NCBI GenBank assembly: GCA_021768485.1
Contig: JAIZVZ010000005.1
Span: forward strand, 28,187-92,186
Origin: Oxalobacteraceae bacterium
GTDB lineage: Bacteria > Pseudomonadota > Gammaproteobacteria > Burkholderiales > Burkholderiaceae_D
Length of the DNA: 64,000 nt
Direction of reading: 5' to 3'
Part shown: one piece after another, positions 37,314 to 46,242 of the stretch
How positions within the stretch are numbered: the first letter of the stretch is position 1
Layout: the number at the start of each line of letters is the position of its first letter
Made by a program: the position numbers and the translations under genes
Notes under the pieces: generated by a model
Database searches by the model: none
What the model saw: the letters and a program-made list of their open reading frames with translations, nothing else
Told to the model about the DNA's origin: nothing

Positions 37314-38213
37314 TCAGAGGTAGATGACAAGCGCCGCCACGGCGGCCATCAAGCCCACTTTGGCAAGGCGATAGGCGGTCAGGTTCCAGGCCTTGAAGCG
37401 CCGGCGCTGCTGGCCCAGCAGCCAGGAGATATAAAACAGTCTGCTGACCAGCCCGGTCTGGTCGCCGTGTTCATTGGGAGAACTGGCGCTGCTCATCATG
37501 TGGCGGCCGAGCCAGCGGTTGAACGCTTGCGCCCAGCGATAGCGCAGCGGGCGTTCTATATCGCAAAACAGGATGATGCGGTCGCTGCCGCTGTCGTTGG
37601 CGGCCCAGTGCAGATACGATTCGTCGAAAATGACAGCCTGGCCGTCGCGCCAGCTGTAGCGCTGGCCGTCGACTTCGATGAAACAGCGGTCGTCGTTGGG
37701 CGTGGCCAGGCCCAGGTGATAGCGCAGCGATCCGGCATACGGGTCGCGGTGCGGGTTGAGCTTGCCCCTGGGCGGCAGTTCGGCAAACATCGCCGCCTTC
37801 ACGCTCGGTATATCGCGCAGCAATGCCACGGTGCGCGGGCACAGCCGTGCGGCCGACGGGTGGCTGGCTTCGTACCACTTCAGATAGAAACGCTTCCAGC
37901 CGTATTTGAAAAACGAATTGAAGCCGGCATCGTCGTGCGCGTCGGCGGCCTTGATTTTTTGCAGCGCCATCAGATGTCGCGCCTCGTCGCGGATGGTCTG
38001 CCAGTTTTCACGCAAAGGCGCCAGTTCGGGGAAGGTGTTGACTGCCAGATAAGGGGTGGCCGGTACGCTTGAAAACGCGTGCATGAACAGGTTGATCGGC
38101 GCCATGAACGATGAGTGATCGAACAATTGGCGCGTGAAGGGCAGCCGGACCTTGCCGCGAAAATGAATGTGCAACACGCACAGCAGATACATGCCCAGCA
38201 CCACCCATTTCAT
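37314..38213 (-). CDS. Aspartyl/asparaginyl beta-hydroxylase-family protein (LpxO-like)
   Basis: A 299-residue Fe(II)/2-oxoglutarate oxygenase. An N-terminal hydrophobic segment (WVVLGMYLLCVLHI) and a C-terminal one (LAKVGLMAAVAALVIYL) anchor it to the inner membrane. The iron ligands are His and Asp in LNPHRDPYAGSLRYHL and the later His in ESYLHWAAND, and the 2OG-binding Arg probably lies in ERPLRYRW. LpxO adds a 2-hydroxyl group to lipid A acyl chains, which fits this topology. The ATG at 38213 has GGGAG upstream; the TTG at 38216 is not needed. It is divergent from the beta-lactamase gene. Confidence 0.85.
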   Translation of the reverse strand: MKWVVLGMYLLCVLHIHFRGKVRLPFTRQLFDHSSFMAPINLFMHAFSSVPATPYLAVNTFPELAPLRENWQTIRDEARHLMALQKIKAADAHDDAGFNSFFKYGWKRFYLKWYEASHPSAARLCPRTVALLRDIPSVKAAMFAELPPRGKLNPHRDPYAGSLRYHLGLATPNDDRCFIEVDGQRYSWRDGQAVIFDESYLHWAANDSGSDRIILFCDIERPLRYRWAQAFNRWLGRHMMSSASSPNEHGDQTGLVSRLFYISWLLGQQRRRFKAWNLTAYRLAKVGLMAAVAALVIYL

Positions 38214-38517
38214 CAATATTCTCCCATCAAGCCTTTTAAAAAATGGAATAGGTGAAATAACGAGCTGTCGTCGAATTTGGCAAAACGCAGATTTTTTTCT
38301 GCGACGGTCTACGATAAGATTTTTTTACATGAGCCCATTGAGCCAGCGCAATGGCGCCGCGATTGCCATGCACATTATTTTCGCTAAGCATTGCGAGGCG
38401 ACAATAAGTTAAAATTCATTAAGTTGCTGAAGTGGAAATAGCCGCTGTTGCCGCTGCCCGGTATTTCTATTTGAAAAATTTTGATTTGCCAGCGTTCATC
38501 AACCACCTGGGGTCGCC
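38214..38517. promoter_or_regulatory. Divergent lpxO-like / beta-lactamase intergenic region
   Basis: These 304 AT-rich bases contain no open frame worth calling. No ampR gene or recognisable AmpR site is seen. The promoters of both flanking genes must lie here, but I could not place them with confidence. Confidence 0.4.
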
Positions 38518-39702
38518 ATGAGATTTCGCCGCTTGCTCGTCTGTGTCTGCTGTTTTTTCGTATTGGGTTCTCATGCCGCCGATAAGTTCGAAGCGCCGAA
38601 AGCCAGGGATCCGCTCAGGGAGCTGGTCGACAGCGCGGTAGAGCCGCTCATGCAGCGCTACGATATTCCGGGCATGGCCGTCGCGCTCACGTTCAAGGGC
38701 AAAGAGTATTTCTATGATTATGGCGTGGCTTCGCGCGAGAGCCGGCAGCGCGTCAATGGCGAGACCTTGTTCGAGCTCGGTTCGGTCAGCAAGACTTTTA
38801 CGGCGACGCTGGCGGCCTATGCCAAGGTGAACGGCAATCTGGCCTGGTCCGACAAGGTCAGCAAGCATTTGCCGTTTTTGCACGGCAGCAGTTTCGACAA
38901 CATCAGCCTGCTCAATCTGGGCACCCACACCTCGGGCGGCTTGCCACTGCAGGTGCCCGACACGGTCAATAGCATCGATGAACTGAACGATTATTTCAAA
39001 CACTGGCAACCGACTTATGCGGCCGGCACTTACCGGACGTATTCGAACCCGAGCATCGGCATGCTCGGCATGATTGCCGCCCGCAGCTTGCATGAGGGGT
39101 TTGACGAGGCGCTCGAAAAACATGTGTTGCGCGCAGTCGGCATGCAGCACAGCTATATCACCGTGCCCGTCGAGCAAAGCAGAAATTACGCGCAGGGCTA
39201 TACGACGGCCAATGCGCCGGTCCGCTTGAAACCGGCCGTGCTGGCGGCCGAAGCCTATGGCATCAAGGCGACCAGCGCCGACCTGCTGCGGTTTATCGAA
39301 GCCAATATGCAGCTGATCCATGTCGATGACAAATTGCAGCGCGCCATAGCCGAGACCCATAGCGCCTATTTCCGCGCCGGCGAGATGACGCAGGATTTGA
39401 TCTGGGAACAATACCCGTATCCGGTCGAGCTTGAGCGTTTGCTGGCAGGCAATTCCAGCACCATGGCTTTGCAAGCGACGATTGCCACCAGACTGCCGGC
39501 GGCGCCGCTGCAAGAGCCGGTGTGGATTAACAAGACCGGTTCGACGAACGGCTTCGCCGCTTATGTCGCGTTTATTCCCGGTAAAAAAATAGGGCTTGTG
39601 ATCCTGGCCAACAAGAATGTTCCGGTCGAGGCAAGGGTGGCGGCCGCCTATCAGATCTTGATGCGTCTCGATGGGCAGAGCGTGCCGAGGAGAGAGCGCT
39701 GA
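38518..39702 (+). CDS. ampC: Class C (AmpC-type) serine beta-lactamase
   Basis: A 394-residue periplasmic enzyme. The signal peptide covers about residues 1-20 (FRRLLVCVCCFFVLGSHA). The active-site motifs are all present: S89-V-S-K92 with nucleophile Ser89, Y176-S-N178, and K340-T-G342. The length and spacing match class C beta-lactamases, which hydrolyse cephalosporins and penicillins. No AmpR regulator is divergent to it, so classical cell-wall-fragment induction is not obvious. The start has GGGG about 6 bases upstream. It could also be a family VIII-type esterase, but the YSN and KTG motifs favour a true lactamase. Confidence 0.92.
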   Translation: MRFRRLLVCVCCFFVLGSHAADKFEAPKARDPLRELVDSAVEPLMQRYDIPGMAVALTFKGKEYFYDYGVASRESRQRVNGETLFELGSVSKTFTATLAAYAKVNGNLAWSDKVSKHLPFLHGSSFDNISLLNLGTHTSGGLPLQVPDTVNSIDELNDYFKHWQPTYAAGTYRTYSNPSIGMLGMIAARSLHEGFDEALEKHVLRAVGMQHSYITVPVEQSRNYAQGYTTANAPVRLKPAVLAAEAYGIKATSADLLRFIEANMQLIHVDDKLQRAIAETHSAYFRAGEMTQDLIWEQYPYPVELERLLAGNSSTMALQATIATRLPAAPLQEPVWINKTGSTNGFAAYVAFIPGKKIGLVILANKNVPVEARVAAAYQILMRLDGQSVPRRER

Positions 39703-39724
39703 AGCGGGCCACCGCGATGCCGGC

Positions 39725-40159
39725 TCAGTCCTTGCCGAGGTCCTTGGTCAAGGCATAGCGGCACCCCCCTGGCGGAAAATCCGGCAGGCGGCTGAAAACA
39801 ACGTAACCGCATTTTTCGTAGAACGGCAGCGCCTGGAAACTCAAGGTTTCAAGAAAGGCGCGCGGGCAGTTGCGGCGCACCGCTTCCTGTTCGGCCTGCA
39901 GCAGCATTTGCCTGCCATACCCGTGACCGCGCAATTCGTCGGCCATCCATACGGCCTGCACCTGTAGCCAGCCCAGATAGGTGGCGCCGATTAAGCCGCC
40001 GACGATGCTTCCATCTGTGCCGCGTACCGTGATGAAGAGGTAATTGGGCATATCGCCGTCGGCTTTGGAGGCGTTGTAGGCGCCCAGCCCCTTGATGATG
40101 ACAGCCATCTCGGCCTGGACAGGCTCGGCTTCAATTTGCACCTGATAATCTTGCGGCAT
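39725..40159 (-). CDS. GNAT-family N-acetyltransferase
   Basis: A 144-residue single-domain acetyltransferase. The acetyl-CoA pyrophosphate loop is ELRGHGYGRQML (R-x-x-G-x-G), preceded by the strand LQVQAVWMADE. The C-terminal motif LSFQALPFYEKCGYVVFSRL is typical of the family. The acceptor substrate (small molecule or protein) cannot be deduced. GGGAG lies upstream of the ATG. It is convergent with the beta-lactamase gene; no functional link is implied. Confidence 0.85.
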   Translation of the reverse strand: MPQDYQVQIEAEPVQAEMAVIIKGLGAYNASKADGDMPNYLFITVRGTDGSIVGGLIGATYLGWLQVQAVWMADELRGHGYGRQMLLQAEQEAVRRNCPRAFLETLSFQALPFYEKCGYVVFSRLPDFPPGGCRYALTKDLGKD

Positions 40160-40337
40160 ATGTGCTCCCTGGTGGCGTGCCGGATGAAAATGTCATTTCA
40201 AGAAGCATATAGAGGCCCGGGGCGGACGTCAAATTGCCGTGGATTGTTTGCGAGCGCTTTCGGGCGGGCGACGGGCCATGACTGTTGCTGGTCATGGCGC
40301 GGAGCGCGCCGGATTTGCGCCGTCAGGTGGCGGCAAT

Positions 40338-40820
40338 CTATGTTGCTTCGAGTTGCTTCAATAAATTTTTCAGCGCCGGCAGCGCGTGTGCGATGGCCAG
40401 CTGCTGCTCACGGCTCAAGCGATTCATTGCCTGCTGCAAGGCATTGGTGCTGGTCGTATTGTAGCGGTCAAACAGCGCGCGCGCGTTCTCCGATGCAGAC
40501 AAGGTCACGGTTCGCAAGTCGGTCATCGATGGCGCGCGTTCAAGCAGACCGGCCGCGCTCATCTGCCGCGCCAGATTGCTGACGGTCGACGGCGCGATGT
40601 GCATGCGCAGCGCCACATCGCCGGGTGCGATCGGTCCGGCGTCAATCAGTACGCGCAGCATTTCAATTTGCGATTCCGGCAAGTCCGGCAAATTGCCCGC
40701 CGCCCGCGCTTGACGGACCACAGCCCGCCTTAAGGGGCCAAGTAGTTGTCCAAATTCAGAAACAGTATCCATTTCGTTATTTTGCATGCCGGCTGCGAGG
40801 GCGTCAAATTTGTTTTGCAT
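40338..40820 (-). CDS. MarR-family regulator, probable repressor of the phenolic acid decarboxylase gene
   Basis: A 160-residue winged-helix protein. The recognition segment reads GDVALRMHIAPSTVSNLARQMSAAGLLERA, with the wing at DLRTVTLSASENA. It is divergent from a phenolic acid decarboxylase gene, which in many bacteria is repressed by PadR or a MarR protein until p-coumarate or ferulate appears. The ATG at 40820 overlaps a perfect palindrome, TTTGCATGCAAA, so autoregulation is likely. The start is not certain, since ATGs at 40787 and 40772 also lack good ribosome sites. Confidence 0.85.
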   Translation of the reverse strand: MQNKFDALAAGMQNNEMDTVSEFGQLLGPLRRAVVRQARAAGNLPDLPESQIEMLRVLIDAGPIAPGDVALRMHIAPSTVSNLARQMSAAGLLERAPSMTDLRTVTLSASENARALFDRYNTTSTNALQQAMNRLSREQQLAIAHALPALKNLLKQLEAT

Positions 40821-40843
40821 GCAAATACTTTTGCATATAAAAT
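40814..40843. promoter_or_regulatory. Palindromic operator and promoter between marR and padC
   Basis: The perfect 12-bp palindrome TTTGCATGCAAA (40814-40825) is followed by a second TTTTGCAT (40829-40836). On the plus strand TTGCAT (40815-40820) and TAAAAT (40838-40843) are spaced 17 bases, fitting a padC promoter buried in the operator. Both half-sites would be covered by the MarR protein (inference). Confidence 0.55.
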
Positions 40844-40929
40844 GATTTTGTGTTCAAATATAAGTGCGGTCAGTTCAAATGAATACGCACTTTTTCATTG
40901 ATATTTTGATTTTTGCAAAGGAAACGACC

Positions 40930-41466
40930 ATGTCTTTCTCGCTTAGCAATACTTCTGTCAGCAACCCTACTCCCCAGCAAGACCTCTCGGGTTTGCTGGG
41001 CAAGCGCTTCATCTATACCTATGCCAATGGTTGGCAATATGAGCTGTATGTCAAGAATGCCAAGACCATCGATTACCGCATCCATAGCGGGATGGTGGGC
41101 GGGCGCTGGGTCAAGAACCAGGAAGTCGATCTGGTCCAGCTTGCGGAAGACAGTTTCAAAATTGCATGGACCGAGCCGACCGGCACCTCGGTCGCGCTCA
41201 ATATCATGCCGAAGAGCCGGCTGCTGCATGGCGTGATTTTCTTCCCGCAATGGATCCACCAAAACGGCAAACGCACCGTACTGTTTCAGAATGAACATCT
41301 GGAACAGATGCGCATCTACCGCGATGCCGGTCCGACCTATCCGATTTATGTAGTGCCGGAATTTGCCAAGATAACCTTTATCGAAGACGTCGGCGTCGAC
41401 AACGACGCCGCCATCAGCGTCGCTCCCTCTGAATTGCCGGCGAGCTTTGCTGCACAGGTCAATTAA
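40930..41466 (+). CDS. padC: Phenolic acid decarboxylase
   Basis: A 178-residue cytosolic enzyme. It decarboxylates p-coumaric, ferulic and caffeic acids to vinyl phenols without a cofactor, removing toxic plant phenolics. Family signatures are clear: [61 protein letters not shown] and the later [15 protein letters not shown]. The ATG at 40930 follows AAAGGAAA; the in-frame start at 40864 is not supported. It is divergent from a MarR regulator and precedes a DUF3237 gene by 85 bases. The setting suggests an inducible detoxification unit. Confidence 0.95.
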   Translation: MSFSLSNTSVSNPTPQQDLSGLLGKRFIYTYANGWQYELYVKNAKTIDYRIHSGMVGGRWVKNQEVDLVQLAEDSFKIAWTEPTGTSVALNIMPKSRLLHGVIFFPQWIHQNGKRTVLFQNEHLEQMRIYRDAGPTYPIYVVPEFAKITFIEDVGVDNDAAISVAPSELPASFAAQVN

Positions 41467-41551
41467 TGCAAGGCAGCGGCGCGCCGGCCTGCTCGCGCCA
41501 CGCGAGCGAGCCGGCGCCAGCCGCTTTTTGATACGGCGTATGGAAAGTGGA

Positions 41552-42031
41552 ATGATTATGTCAGGTGTCCCGAAATTAGAACATGTGTGCGACCTCACGG
41601 TGCAGGTCGGCGCTCCGCTTGAGGCAGGACCGGTCAGGGGCTTGAATAGTGCCGGCCTGCGCCGCATCATTCCGATTACCGGCGGTGTGGTGCGGGGCGC
41701 GCATCTGAATGGGGTGGTGATGGCGGGCGGTGCCGATTTCCAGTTACTCGTCTCCGATACTGCCGCCGAGCTCGATGCGCGCTATATCCTGGAACTCGAT
41801 GGCGGCGCGAAAGTCTATGTACACAACCGCGCCATCCGACGCGGCACGCCGGAGCAAATCAGCCGTTTGTTCCGTGGCGAGGCGGTCGATCCCGAGGCTC
41901 TCTATTTTCGCTGCATGCCGAGTTTTGAAGTGAGCGATGGCCAATTGCGATGGCTGACCGAGAGCGTGTTTATCGGCACCGGCGCGCGGTATCCCGATCG
42001 CGTGGAAATGGCGTTTTTCCGCGTGCTGTGA
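41552..42031 (+). CDS. DUF3237 (UPF0311) family protein
   Basis: A protein of about 159 residues, all beta-strand in character, matching the DUF3237 family: LEHVCDLTVQVGAPLEAGPVRGLNS, IPITGGVVRGAHLNGVVMAGGADFQL, and the C-terminal ESVFIGTGARYPDRVEMAFFRVL. The function is unknown. It follows the phenolic acid decarboxylase gene by about 85 bases on the same strand and may share its transcript. Several in-frame ATGs cluster at 41540, 41552 and 41558; 41552 is chosen because GGAAAG precedes it, but 41558 is nearly as good. Confidence 0.8.
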   Translation: MIMSGVPKLEHVCDLTVQVGAPLEAGPVRGLNSAGLRRIIPITGGVVRGAHLNGVVMAGGADFQLLVSDTAAELDARYILELDGGAKVYVHNRAIRRGTPEQISRLFRGEAVDPEALYFRCMPSFEVSDGQLRWLTESVFIGTGARYPDRVEMAFFRVL

Positions 42032-42100
42032 GAGGTCGCCCGAGGCGACAGCGTTTGCCCGTGCCCTCACCGTCTCAAGCCACGCGCTTGAGCTATTACT

Positions 42101-42883
42101 TCACACCACCACTTCAAGCCCGCGCCGTTCGAGCTGGCCTTTGACGCGTTCGATCAATGCCGGGTCGGGACTCGGCGTCTCGCTGAGCATGTATTTTCTG
42201 CCGAGGTCTTTCCACTTTACCTCGCCCATTTTATGAAAGGGCAGGATCTCGACTCTTTGCACATTTGTCAGCGGCGCCAGGAAGTCGGCCAGCTTTTCGA
42301 CATCCTCAAAGGCATCGGTATGACCGGGCACCAGCACATAGCGGATCCAGGTCGGCTTGCCGAGCTGGTGCAGGCGCAGGGCGAAATCGAGCACGGCCTG
42401 CACATCGAGTCCGGTCAGGGCGCGATGCCGGGCCGGATCCATCTGCTTGATATCGAGCAGCACCAGATCGACCGCCTCGAACCAGGCGTCGGGCAGCGTT
42501 GCCGCCAGCGCGCCGTTGGTGTCGAGCGTCGTGTGCAGAGCGTATTTTTGTTTTACCTGTTTGAAGACATTGCCGACGAAGTCGGCTTGCAGCAGCGGTT
42601 CGCCACCGCTGATGGTCAGGCCGCCGGTGCGGCGGTAAAAGCCGGCGTAGCGGCCGATATCGTCGACCACTTCGTCCAGCGTTTTCCATTGACCATCGCG
42701 GAGGGTCCAGCTGTCCGGATTGTGGCAATACAGACAGCGCATCTTGCAGCCGGCGGTAAACAGCACATAGCGTAAGCCAGGGCCGTCTACCGCGCCGAAA
42801 GTTTCGGTGGCATGGATGAAACCGCCCAAGCCGTCGCCGCCGATGACTTCATCTTGCCCATCGGCCGGCACGGCCTGCTGCAC
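42101..42883 (-). CDS. pflA: Pyruvate formate-lyase activating enzyme
   Basis: A 260-residue radical SAM enzyme. The [4Fe-4S] motif CKMRCLYC gives Cys46, Cys50 and Cys53 within FTAGCKMRCLYCHNPDSW, and GGLTISGGEPLLQ is the SAM-binding GGEP motif. It installs the glycyl radical on PflB under anoxic conditions. It lies four bases downstream of pflB on the same strand, the standard order. ATG at 42883 gives the full-length domain. No adenylate or formate transporter gene is linked here. Confidence 0.95.
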   Translation of the reverse strand: MQQAVPADGQDEVIGGDGLGGFIHATETFGAVDGPGLRYVLFTAGCKMRCLYCHNPDSWTLRDGQWKTLDEVVDDIGRYAGFYRRTGGLTISGGEPLLQADFVGNVFKQVKQKYALHTTLDTNGALAATLPDAWFEAVDLVLLDIKQMDPARHRALTGLDVQAVLDFALRLHQLGKPTWIRYVLVPGHTDAFEDVEKLADFLAPLTNVQRVEILPFHKMGEVKWKDLGRKYMLSETPSPDPALIERVKGQLERRGLEVVV

Positions 42884-42887
42884 GATG

Positions 42888-45194
42888 TTACGCCCGCTCG
42901 TGGAAGGTGCGGCTCAACACGTCTTCCTGCTGCTTGCGGGTCAGACGGTGGAACAGCACGCAATAGCCGGAGACCCGGATGCACAGGTTCGGATATTTGG
43001 CCGCCCCGTGTTCCATCGCATCGACCAGCGTTTCGCGCGTCATCACGTTGATGTTGAGGTGATAACCGCCGCCATCGACGAAGCCGTCGATGAAGCTGCC
43101 CAGGTTGTTGATGCGGTCGCCGGCGGTCTTGCCCAGCGACGAAGGCACCATCGAGAACGTCCACGAGATACCGTCGGCGCAATCGTCGACCGGAATCTTG
43201 GCCAGACTGAAGGCCGCCGCCACATAGCCGTTCTTGTCCTGGCCGTTCGATGGGTTGGCGCCCGGCGCAAACGGCAGGCCGGCACGACGTCCGCCCGGAC
43301 CGGCGCAGTCGGGGCCATTGCCGGTAGCCTGACCGTAGACCACGTTGGAAGTAATCGTCAGCGCGCTTTGCGTGATGACGGCATCCTTGTAGGCGCGGTG
43401 CTGGCGCAGCTTGGACATGAAGGTGCGCGTGACCCAGACCGCCAGCTCATCGGCGCGTTCGTCGTTATTGCCGTAGCACGGGAATTCCCCGCCTTCGTTG
43501 ACGAAGTCCACTGCCAGTCCGGCTTCGTTGCGGATCACGCGGATCTTGCCGTAGCGGATGGCGCTGAGCGAATCGGCCACATGGGAGAGGCCGGCGATGC
43601 CGCAGGCCAGCGTCTTGTAGTGGTCGGTGTCGAGCAAGGCAAACTGCAGCGCTTCATAGGCATATTTGTCATGCATGTAGTGAATGGTGTTGAGGGCCTT
43701 GATGTAAATCGAAGCCGTATACCCCATCATGTTTTCAAGGCGCGCCTTGACGTCTTCATACTCGAGGTAGTCGCCGGTAATCGGTTCGATCCCCTCGGCC
43801 ACCAGGGCGCCCGAGATTTCATCGCGGCCGCCGTTGATTGCATACAGCATGGTTTTCAACAGATTGCAGCGGGCGCCGAAAAATTGCATCGACTTGCCGT
43901 TGGCCATTGGCGAGACGCAGCACGAGATGCAGGCATCGTCGCCGTGCGCGGCGCGGATCGCTTCATCGGACTCGACCTGGATCGCGCTGGTGTCGATCGC
44001 CACGCGCGAGACGTAATCCTTGAAGCCTTTCGGCAGCGCCGGCGACCAGAACACGGTCAGGTTCGGTTCCGGCGAATTGCCGAGGTTTGCCAGCGTGTGC
44101 AGGAAGCGCATGCAGGTCTTGGAGACGAGCGAGCGGCCGTCGGTGCTCATGCCGGCCAGCGTCAGCGTGACCCAGGTCGGGTCGCCGCTAAACAGCTGAT
44201 CGAAGGTCGGTGTGCGCAGATAGCGGATGGCGCGGAACTTGATCACCAGATGATCGATCAATTCCTGCGCTTCCGATTCGGTCAGCGTGCCTTCGTCGAG
44301 GTCGCGCTGGATGTAGACGTCGATGAAGGTCGAGATGCGGCCGACCGAAGTGGCGGCGCCGTTCGATTGCTTGGCCGCGCCGAGGTAGGCGAAGTACAGC
44401 CACTGAATCGCTTCGCGTGCATTGAGGGCAGGACGCGAAATATCGAAGCCGTAGCTGGCCGCCATCGTCTTGAGGTCTTCGAAGGCGCGGATCTGTTCCG
44501 ACAGCTCTTCGCGCTGGCGGATCACTTCATCGGTAAATTCGACATTGTCGAATTGCCCTTTGTCGCGTTTCTTTTCTGCGATCAGGAAGTCGGCGCCATA
44601 CAGCGCGACGCGGCGGAAGCAGCCGATCAGGCGGCCGCGGCCGTAGGCATCGGGCAGGCCGGTCAGCAGGCCGGCGCGGCGCGCGGCGAGCACGTCGGGC
44701 GAATAGGCGTCGAACACGCCGTTGTTATGGTCTTTCCGGTATTTCTTGTAGATTTCTTCGATGTGCGGATCGACCTTGCCGAAGCCATAGCCTTCGAGCG
44801 ACTGCGCCACCATGTTCAGGCCGCCCTGCGGGAAAATCGCGCGGCGCAGCGGCGCATCGGTTTGCAGACCGACGATCAGTTCGCTGTCCTTGTCGATATA
44901 GCCGGGCGCATGGGCGGTGATGCTGGCCGCGACATCGCCGGCAACCGAGAGGACGCCGCCGTTCAGGCGCTCTTTTTCCTGCAGCGCATCGAATACCGCC
45001 AATTGCTTTTTGGTCCGCGCCGTAGGGCCGACCAGAAAGCTGTCGTCGCCGCGGTATTCGGTGTAGTTTTGGTTGATGAAATCGCGAACAGCGACGCCTT
45101 CGCGCCAATTATCGCCGCGAAAGCCGCGCCACGGATCTTGCTGTGAATGCGCGCTTGCCGCCTGAATTACTGCTGGTTCAATAGCCTTGTTCAT
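42888..45194 (-). CDS. pflB: Formate C-acetyltransferase (pyruvate formate-lyase)
   Basis: A 768-residue glycyl-radical enzyme. It converts pyruvate and CoA to acetyl-CoA and formate in anaerobic growth. The active-site cysteines are Cys425-Cys426 (ISCCVSPM), and the radical-bearing glycine is Gly743 in RVSGYCVLF near the C-terminus, close to E. coli positions 418/419 and 734. The motif residue after Gly-Tyr is Cys rather than the usual Ala. AGGAG lies 6 bases before the ATG. The acetyl-CoA could feed the phosphotransacylase/acetate kinase cluster about 30 kb away. No focA is present upstream. Confidence 0.96.
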   Translation of the reverse strand: MNKAIEPAVIQAASAHSQQDPWRGFRGDNWREGVAVRDFINQNYTEYRGDDSFLVGPTARTKKQLAVFDALQEKERLNGGVLSVAGDVAASITAHAPGYIDKDSELIVGLQTDAPLRRAIFPQGGLNMVAQSLEGYGFGKVDPHIEEIYKKYRKDHNNGVFDAYSPDVLAARRAGLLTGLPDAYGRGRLIGCFRRVALYGADFLIAEKKRDKGQFDNVEFTDEVIRQREELSEQIRAFEDLKTMAASYGFDISRPALNAREAIQWLYFAYLGAAKQSNGAATSVGRISTFIDVYIQRDLDEGTLTESEAQELIDHLVIKFRAIRYLRTPTFDQLFSGDPTWVTLTLAGMSTDGRSLVSKTCMRFLHTLANLGNSPEPNLTVFWSPALPKGFKDYVSRVAIDTSAIQVESDEAIRAAHGDDACISCCVSPMANGKSMQFFGARCNLLKTMLYAINGGRDEISGALVAEGIEPITGDYLEYEDVKARLENMMGYTASIYIKALNTIHYMHDKYAYEALQFALLDTDHYKTLACGIAGLSHVADSLSAIRYGKIRVIRNEAGLAVDFVNEGGEFPCYGNNDERADELAVWVTRTFMSKLRQHRAYKDAVITQSALTITSNVVYGQATGNGPDCAGPGGRRAGLPFAPGANPSNGQDKNGYVAAAFSLAKIPVDDCADGISWTFSMVPSSLGKTAGDRINNLGSFIDGFVDGGGYHLNINVMTRETLVDAMEHGAAKYPNLCIRVSGYCVLFHRLTRKQQEDVLSRTFHERA

Positions 45195-45287
45195 ATTATC
45201 TCCTAAGAAGTCTTCACCATTCGCCCATGGAATGAGTCTCTTGCTTGCCGGTGCCGACTGAATATTTACTCACTGCCTGATACACAA

Positions 45288-45319
45288 TGATTCAAGACGG
45301 GGCGCTTCATCTTGAATCA
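45288..45319. repeat. Perfect 10-bp inverted repeat in the pflB leader
   Basis: TGATTCAAGA (45288-45297) and TCTTGAATCA (45310-45319) are exact inverse complements separated by 12 bases. They lie about 95-125 bases upstream of the pflB start. The arms could be an operator for a dimeric regulator or an mRNA hairpin. Confidence 0.7.
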
Positions 45320-45470
45320 GGAATCTGCTCGCGAATCAACAACTTTCGGTCAGTATAGCAAATTGCACGTGGGTAAAGTCCAAAATCTCCCCCTGCGCCG
45401 TGTGCAGGCGAGCAAAATCGGCGCGGACGGGCGGTGTGCGGGCGTTGGCAGGGATGGGAAGTATTTTCTT

Positions 45471-45506
45471 GAAATGTCGTTTTTTTTATACAAAAAACGA
45501 CATTTC
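45471..45506. repeat. Perfect 15-bp inverted repeat (hairpin)
   Basis: GAAATGTCGTTTTTT (45471-45485) and AAAAAACGACATTTC (45492-45506) flank a 6-base loop. The arms are exact inverse complements. It lies between pflB and pqiC, beyond the GC-rich terminator. It may be a backup terminator or a protein site. Confidence 0.75.
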
Positions 45507-45535
45507 GCACACTTTTCTTTGGTCTTGGGCGGCTT

Positions 45536-45567
45536 GCGCCTGCCGTCGTTGCGCACCCGGCAGGCGC
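45536..45567 (-). terminator. GC-rich hairpin after pqiC
   Basis: GCGCCTGCCG and CGGCAGGCGC form a 10-bp stem with a 12-base loop about 50 bases after the pqiC stop. On the minus strand no T run follows, so the T-rich repeat at 45471-45506 may complete termination. Confidence 0.5.
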
Positions 45568-45615
45568 TTTGTTGCTGGCGCCGCACAGTGGCGGCCGGCT
45601 TTTCCCTTTTTCTTT

Positions 45616-46242
45616 TTAGGGGCAAGCGGTCTGGGTGGCCGCTTGTGACTTGCTAATTTGTAACTTTTTGGCGCTATCGCTGATACGTTCGGCCAGCATC
45701 GCCAGCACATGCTGCTCGGCGCCGACCAATTCCGGATAGGCGCCCGCCGCCGCTTCCCGCAGCCGGCTGCTGCACAGCATGCGTTCGGCATTATCGTCGG
45801 CAAAAGCGAGGCTCCAGTCGGCGTCGAGCTGGACCTGGCGGCCGAGCCAGGCATCGAGGCGGCGCACCTGGACCTTGATGCGCAGCACCGGGCGGCCAGG
45901 CGGGCGGGCCAGGCCGGCGATGTCCTGGGTGCCGAGGCGGCGCGTCAATTGCGCCGACAAGGCGGCGCGAATTTCATCGGGCAGCGGGGCGGCCCAGCGC
46001 TCGTTATCGGCCATGGCAAGCACGCTTGCATCCTGGCGCACGGCCAGGCTCGGCTGGTCGAGCTGCTGCGGCACGCCTACCGGCAACACATCGATCAGAA
46101 ATGGCGCCGCTGCGCTCGTCGCGCTCGTGGCGCCAGTTGCGCCATCGTCTAGCGGCGCCACCAGCGTGTGATAGCGAATCGGTGCCGAGGCGCAGCCGGC
46201 CAGCAGCAAGGCCGCAGCGCAGAAGGAAGGCAGTATTTTCAT
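45616..46242 (-). CDS. pqiC: PqiC-type outer-membrane lipoprotein (ABC transport auxiliary)
   Basis: A 208-residue lipoprotein. The lipobox LLAGC puts the acylated Cys at residue 17. The mature part matches the PqiC/DUF330 family: IRYHTLVAP, FLIDVLPVGVPQQLDQPSLAVR and ERWAAPLPDEIRAALSAQLTRRL. In the Pqi system PqiC is the outer-membrane partner of the MCE protein PqiB. The start overlaps the pqiB stop by one base (TAATG). It is the last gene of the operon. Confidence 0.9.
   Translation of the reverse strand: MKILPSFCAAALLLAGCASAPIRYHTLVAPLDDGATGATSATSAAAPFLIDVLPVGVPQQLDQPSLAVRQDASVLAMADNERWAAPLPDEIRAALSAQLTRRLGTQDIAGLARPPGRPVLRIKVQVRRLDAWLGRQVQLDADWSLAFADDNAERMLCSSRLREAAAGAYPELVGAEQHVLAMLAERISDSAKKLQISKSQAATQTACP

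Larger units (their letters stand above)
45195..45615. promoter_or_regulatory. pflB upstream region and pqi downstream region
   Basis: These 421 bases carry no convincing gene. They hold the two inverted repeats and the pqiC terminator listed separately. I searched for a TTGAT-N4-ATCAA box before pflB and found only poor half-sites. Confidence 0.45.

Noticed and set aside
37227..38072. 281-codon plus-strand frame opposite the LpxO-like gene
   Set aside because: The minus strand has the oxygenase iron ligands; this frame has none.
42807..45146. Long plus-strand open frame (779 codons) opposite pflB
   Set aside because: Shadow of the pflB coding strand: pflB matches a known enzyme with its cysteine and glycine sites, and the opposite frame shows no recognisable domain.
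45195..45360. FNR box before pflB
   Set aside because: I looked for TTGAT-N4-ATCAA on both strands and found only one good half-site with a poor second half.
45312..45656. Open frames in the pflB/pqi gap
   Set aside because: They run through the perfect inverted repeat and the terminator hairpin and have no ribosome site or family match.
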